Origin: Flammula alnicola
Taxonomy: Eukaryota > Basidiomycota > Agaricomycetes > Agaricales > Strophariaceae
Assembly (NCBI GenBank): GCA_015499995.1
Contig: JADNRV010000098.1
Span: 144,071 to 208,070, forward strand
Direction: 5' to 3'
DNA: 64,000 nt
This document shows positions 59,008 through 64,000 of this stretch, in pieces. Numbering within the stretch: position 1 is the first letter of the stretch; each line of letters starts with the position of its first letter. The position numbers and the translations under genes were made by a program. Under the pieces are notes generated by a model. The model had not been told where the DNA came from. It searched no databases and saw only the letters and a program-made list of their open reading frames with translations.

Positions 59008-60147
59008 TTGGAGATCGACGAGCGGAATGGAAGATCGAGATGCCCAGCGCTCTCTCTTACCGAAGCAACTGGCGCCCGGGACGTTACTAGTACTACCACA
59101 GATGTATCCGTACCACAAAATACATCCCACATTTACAAGTACAAAACGCCCATGGAGGAAAGGATTGCATTGATGGGAACGGATGAGGATGACGAGAAGA
59201 CACAACCATTCCTACAACGAATACAGCTGAAGGGCTCAAACGGCGCCGTAGTCAGAGCAACAGGCCAAGTTGATGATGGCGCATCAAAAAACTGCATCTC
59301 GAAGAACAGATGGGACAGATACGGACACTGTCTAAGCCCACTAGGACCATCAAACACGCTCATTAAGGTGGAAAACGATGCCCAAATCAAGTCAATGGGC
59401 AGATGGCGAGGAGGAGTAACGGTAGGCGGCACGGAAACCCAAAGTGACTTCGAGGTTTTCGACTGCAAGAATGCATTCGATGTTATTCTAGGTAAACCGT
59501 GGCTAAAAAAGGTACAAGCGATACACGACTACAGTACAGACACCATCACGATCAAAGATGGTGAAGAACGCGTGGAACTAACAAACATAGAAACCCCGGC
59601 ACCACCCAAGATCATGGCCATCACGACGAAGCCCGAAACGACAGCACCATCCCCCGAGGCCGAATCCCACAGAACGAGTATGAAGAGAAGAAACGTATGT
59701 ATGCAAAACTCACGGCCTGTCAATGCCAGCACGAACAACAGATCAGAAATGCAGAAGCGAAGGCCAGAGACAATCGAACACGCTGCGCAGCAGACACCCG
59801 CAACACCAGGTGAACAAACGAGCCATGTGACGAAGAACTCGAAGCTGAGTGGTCCCGAATACATCTATTACGAACATCTGACGAACCTTGGGCAGAACAA
59901 AATGGGCAACGTTCCTAAACCTACACGAGGCACAAGAGCTGAACCCGGAATGGGAACAATGGTACACGACAAACCAGACAACAGGTGGAACACAACACCC
60001 AGCCCAAATCGCCAAGAAAGCCGAACACGAATGCCAATGACAACTAACGGCAGATGTAAACGCTGTATACGAAGCAGCCCACAAGACACCACCTACCCTA
60101 GGATGCAGAGAGAGGAATATCGACGACATCAAGAAACAACGAGATGA
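59008..60147 (+). pseudogene. Aspartic protease and linker of Gypsy element 2
   Basis: A 379-codon frame contains LQRIQLKGSNGAVVRATGQV, the active-site motif VDDGASKNCIS, and FDVILGKPWLKKVQAIHDY, the second protease signature (ILGxPWL). The DDGA active site replaces the usual DTGA/DSGA. The region after about 59,650 looks like out-of-frame linker. Processes Gag-Pol in active relatives. Confidence 0.75.
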
Positions 60148-60319
60148 CACAACGCAACGAGCCACAGCAACATGGCGATTCCACAGACAAACTTGGCAGA
60201 TTGGAACGCTATTCGGAATTGACACAACAATAACGACCAACCAGGACCAGCTGGCAGCACTCATCCAATCCGAAGCACGAATACGCCAACTCCAGAGCAA
60301 ACTCGACACACTAAGACAG

Positions 60320-62434
60320 ATGGCACAAACATCCAACACATCAGACAACGCAGAACCCACCAATGCGACAACAAGCGACACGACCACGATCCACGCCCTA
60401 GGCGACATCAACACCGAAGACTTCACGATTGATAGAGGAAACAATGAATCACCCAGAATACAAGAACCGTTCGCGGAGAAACGAGTGGCCGAAATCCTCG
60501 AGAAGATAGAGATCGGAAAAGACCTAACCCAAGATCAAAGGGAGCGAGTCAAAACCCTTATAAGTGAATACGCTGACGTGTTTGCCCTATCTCTCAGCGA
60601 AGTACTCTACGTAGACTGGTACACCCACAAACTCAACTTCGACCCAGAAACAAAGTTCACGACGAAAGTCAACCAGCGCCCAGTGACCGAAGCACAAAAA
60701 GGATGGTTCAACGACATCCTAAACGACATGGAGAAAGCACACGTCATCCAATGAGTACCAGCCGACTTCATAAAGAACCTGAGCAGCACAAATCTTGCTC
60801 CGAAGGAAGCAGGCAAGACAGGAATAACTCGAACAGAAATCCTCCGGCAAGTAAACGCTGAGTGCATACGCAACGGACTACCACCATTCTGGGAAGAAGC
60901 TGTCCTACCAGGCGAAACCAATGAAGCTCTTCTGGAGGCCGTCGAAGGAAAAGCACCACACGAGAAGAAGACAAAGTGGCGGGTATGTCATGCATTCAAC
61001 ACACTGAACAAAGCAACACAGGTACCACCTTTCCCAGCCGGCGACCTCAAGAGGAAACAAGAGTTCGCAGCAGGCCATAGGTGGGCAAGTGTTATCGACT
61101 TCGCAGCTGGATACTATGCAGTTCCGTTGGACGATGACTCAGTACCCTACGTGGCGTTCTACGTAGAAGGCCGAGGATACTACGTCTACCTTAGGATGCC
61201 GTTCGGACTTACAGGAGCACCAACAACCTTCTGCGAAATGGTAGCGATTGCCCTCGATGACATGATTGGAAGAGAACTCGTGAATTGGATGGACGATATA
61301 TGCATGCCAGGTGACGTCTTCGAAACTAAATTCTCGAACCTCAAACGTTTCTTTGACCGCTGCCGTTCCAAGAGCCTCTCATTATCACCATCGAAGATGA
61401 AACTCTTTTTCACTGAGGTTCTCTTTGCTGGAGTGATGGTCGGACCTCAAGGTATCAGACCCAATCTGGACAAGGTAGGAGCCGTGGTGAACTGGCTGGT
61501 ACCAGAGACGGTCCAACAACTCATGGGATTCCTAGGCCTAACAAATTATTTCCGGAGACTAATCACTAACTACGCACGAATAGCAGCACCACTATCCGAC
61601 CTGACCCGCGACGTGAAAATCGATCAGCCAAGCGGCAACTGGAGAACACGGAAAGGAGCCTACAAGCGGGCAGTCGCAGCAGCATCACTGAAGGACAAAT
61701 GGGGCCAAGATCAACAAAAAGCATTCGTCACGCTGAAATGCCTCCTCTCACAGGAACCCCTACTCAAGCCTCCACAATATGACGGTCGACCTTTCCGTGT
61801 CACAACAGACGGATGCATGAATGGGTTCGCTGGGTTCATATCGCAAGCCTTCACAACAACGGATATCAATGGCAAGGAAACTACATGCTGGCATCCCATC
61901 AGCTTCTGTTCAAAGCGTACATCGAAAAGCGAAGCTAAGTACGAACCGTTCCTACTAGAGTTCGCGGCACTAAAGTACAGCCTAGACGAATTTGCACCTT
62001 ACATATACGGAGCGCCAATCGAAATCGAAACGGATTGTCAAGCACTACGCGACTGCTTAGTACAGGAAAAGATGAGTGTACACCACAGTCGATGGAAAGA
62101 ATCAATACTGGCGCATAACATTATAGCAATCCGACATCGGCCAGGCATAGAAAATCCGGTAGCAGACGGACTGAGCCGCATGTGGGAAGGACGACCGAGA
62201 TCCAACACGGACGGATCACACTATACAGTCCTCGCTGACTGGGAGGCAAACCAAGGCATCACAAACGACATCCTCAACATCTCAGACAATCAGGACACCC
62301 TTACCACCCACTCGAAACCCTATTTGCCAACGACATCTTCTTTAGCCCCATCGTTCACCACCTTCTCGGGAAAACAGCAGGCGATACACCATCAGACAAA
62401 CGGAAAGCAACACACTGAGCGAAGGACTTCATGA
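60320..62434 (+). pseudogene. Reverse transcriptase and RNase H of Gypsy element 2
   Basis: RT begins with RVAEILEKIEIGKDLTQDQR and VNQRPVTEAQKGWFNDIL. It is broken by TGA at 60,752-60,754 (KAHVIQ*VPADF, Arg expected), then continues WRVCHAFNTLNKATQVPPFP, VIDFAAGYYAVPLDDDS, YLRMPFGLTGAPTTFCEMV and the catalytic NWMDDICMPGD (WMDD in place of YxDD). RNase H follows: FRVTTDGCMNGFAGFISQAF, YEPFLLEFAALKYSLDEFAP, IEIETDCQALRDCL and HRPGIENPVADGLSRMW. A frameshift near 62,310 and a further TGA lead into the integrase. Confidence 0.88.
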
Positions 62435-63249
62435 TCGCGGAAAACAAACTATGGAAAGTCAGCACAAAAGCTAGCGACCGAGTAGCGAGAACGGAATGTG
62501 TTCCAACAGAACTGGGCTTCAACGTGGCACTGACAACGCACATCGACAAGGGGTGCTTTGGACCAGAACATGTCCAACTACACCTGCGAGACAAGTATTT
62601 CTGGCCAGGGATGCTAACCGACTGCAGACAAGCCCAACTGGAATGCCCACGATGTAAATCGTTTGGCGCGCCTACCAGGAACTCGGCCTTACAACCGATA
62701 TGACGGACGCATCCATTCCAACTAATAGCAGGAGACTACCTTTCCCTACCCCTCAGAAAAGGCGGTTACAAGACGGTTGGTTTGTATATCGACACCTACT
62801 CGGGCTTCATATGGAGTACAAAACTCAAGCAAAGCGGCACCGGAAAATCGACCATCAACTCACTAAAAAGCATATGCAACGGATATGCCATCCCGAATAC
62901 ATTCATGGCCGACGGAGGATCCCATTTCAACAACAACGAAGTGGACACCTTCTGCGACGAGGAGGGCATACGCCACATCACAACACCTGCATACGCACCA
63001 TGGGTCAACGGCCTGATCGAGAACGCCAATCGACTACTACTAGGACGACTCAAGAGACTCTGCGCACCAAACCACGATGAAGACGAAGATGACCCCACCG
63101 CAGATGCCAAATCCATCCCGACAAACTGGCCAGAACATTTTGAAGAAGCCATCCAACACTCAACGATAGAATCACCCCAGCCCTCAACGCCACCCCTCGA
63201 GAACTCCTATTCGCGTTACCCTTCCGCAACGATAGCTCACTTCCGCTGA
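62417..63249 (+). pseudogene. Integrase of Gypsy element 2
   Basis: The HHCC zinc domain (HIDKGCFGPEHVQLHLRDKY ... CRQAQLECPRCK) is followed by a TGA at 62,701-62,703 where Arg would be expected. The catalytic core then has the DDE residues in YIDTYSGF, MADGGSHF and NGLIENANRLLLGRLKRLC. The C-terminal part fades at about 63,250 with further short frames to about 63,725. It would insert element DNA in an active relative. Confidence 0.88.
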
Positions 63250-63874
63250 TCCATAATCCGACAACACCCGCTGACACGCACACCAACTTCACACTAGGAG
63301 AGATTTTCCGAGCCAACGCACACCTCGCCTCACTACACGATGCCGACGGCCGCAAAGAAACGTTCGACGCAAATTCGCCCATCACGAAGTTCAAAATTGG
63401 AGACCTCGTTCAAGTATACGACTCCGCCTCTGACTTCAATCACAAATCAATTAACAAATTAACCCCAAGTGGTCAGAACCACGTATCATATTTGCTGAGT
63501 TTTCTAATTCCTTCTCACTATGCACCATGAATGGAATGCCACTAAAAGGCATTACCCATTCTAGATGAATGCGACATTATATCCATTAAGAGGTACACTA
63601 CTAGACACACTATACCCACGAGAGACCGAAGATACTACACATGAAGACCTCGACATTGCCGACGCTGAAGCGAGGATGACGGATGAGTTCACAGACACAG
63701 AACCCATACCCGAAAACACTCCCTAAAAACAGGTTGTTTTAAGCCAACAACCGTGGACACCTCCCCGGTCATCCGATGCACCCACGTGTGCACAGCTGGG
63801 TGGTGGATCGAGTGGCGCAGAGCAAGCGTTTCTTAGAAGGAAGCCCATCCAGGTCGTCCGAGTCGGACGACACT

Positions 63875-63888
63875 AGAAGGGGGGCAGA
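63875..63888 (+). promoter_or_regulatory. Polypurine tract of Gypsy element 2
   Basis: AGAAGGGGGGCAGA lies directly before the 3' LTR, the expected plus-strand primer site. Confidence 0.8.
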
Positions 63889-64000
63889 TGTGGCGGTGCT
63901 GGCGGAGCCAGCCGAGCAGAGTCTGAACCACCTTAGACACTTTCACGCATGTTCGTAGCACATCTGCATTCACACTCACGATGTTGTCCATGCTTTCTCT
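63889..64000 (+). repeat. 3' LTR of Gypsy element 2, truncated by window end
   Basis: 112 bp matching 56,884-56,995 with seven differences, all transitions at CpG-derived positions. Confidence 0.92.

Larger units (their letters stand above)
56884..64000 (+). mobile_element. Ty3/Gypsy retrotransposon 2, inserted into element 1
   Basis: The first bases from 56,884 (TGTGGCGGTGCTGGCGGAG...) recur at 63,889-64,000, preceded there by a polypurine tract. This defines a 5' LTR and the start of a 3' LTR that leaves the window. Between them lie gag, a protease, RT-RNase H and integrase in the usual Ty3/Gypsy order. Coding frames are broken by TGA codons at expected Arg positions and by small indels, so the copy is inactive. 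It interrupts element 1 after its RNase H. Confidence 0.93.

Overview
The window is nuclear DNA of a filamentous basidiomycete, most likely an Agaricomycete. Genes are dense, on both strands, and split by many short (about 45-70 bp) GT-AG introns. The protein set fits this: a DASH subunit, a gephyrin-type MogA-MoeA fusion, an agaric-type MYND finger protein, an Argonaute, Ty3/Gypsy elements and a basidiomycete-style non-LTR reverse transcriptase. I cannot name the species.

Layout. 1-2.6 kb: 3' part of a MYND-finger gene with two apparent single-base frameshifts. 4.3-4.9 kb: small unknown gene, apparently frameshifted. 5.2-5.9 kb: NDUFAF3. 6.1-8.9 kb (minus): NOL11-like ribosome-biogenesis gene. 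9.6-10.0 kb: decayed coding remnant. 10.6-12.7 kb: lipoate-protein ligase. 13.2-13.7 kb (minus): a four-exon NDUFA1 (complex I MWFE) gene, recoverable only by splicing by eye. 14.3-15.5 and 17.2-18.3 kb (minus): two unrecognised genes. 20.3-22.6 kb (minus): REEP/HVA22 protein with a very long tail. 22.8-23.5 kb: BUD31. 24.4-25.9 kb: KHA1-type antiporter pseudogene. 27.4-28.9 kb: stomatin. 29.6-31.0 kb: EVE-domain (THYN1) protein. 32.0-34.5 kb: gephyrin-type molybdenum cofactor enzyme.

From 34.67 to 39.95 kb lies a 5.3 kb element with about 162 bp terminal inverted repeats, a 3 bp target duplication (TTA), hairpins inside the repeats and clusters of GTCTTT subterminal repeats. It has no recognisable transposase, carries gene-like pieces and a possible nested element, and ends about 150 bp upstream of a complete Argonaute gene (40.1-44.3 kb). 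A PaaI-type thioesterase (45.1-46.0 kb, one frameshift) and SPC19 (46.3-47.1 kb, minus) follow.

The last 16.5 kb is retroelement territory: a truncated non-LTR reverse transcriptase, LTR-like non-coding DNA, a decayed Ty3/Gypsy element (gag, protease, RT-RNase H), and a second Ty3/Gypsy element inserted into it at 56,884 whose 3' LTR runs off the window. All seven visible differences between the two LTR copies are CpG to TpG or CpA changes, and several in-frame stops of the second element are TGA where CGA is expected. This is the signature of cytosine methylation followed by deamination. The best targets for follow-up are the terminal-inverted-repeat element next to Argonaute and this CpG decay pattern. 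I did not find a clearly new multi-gene system.
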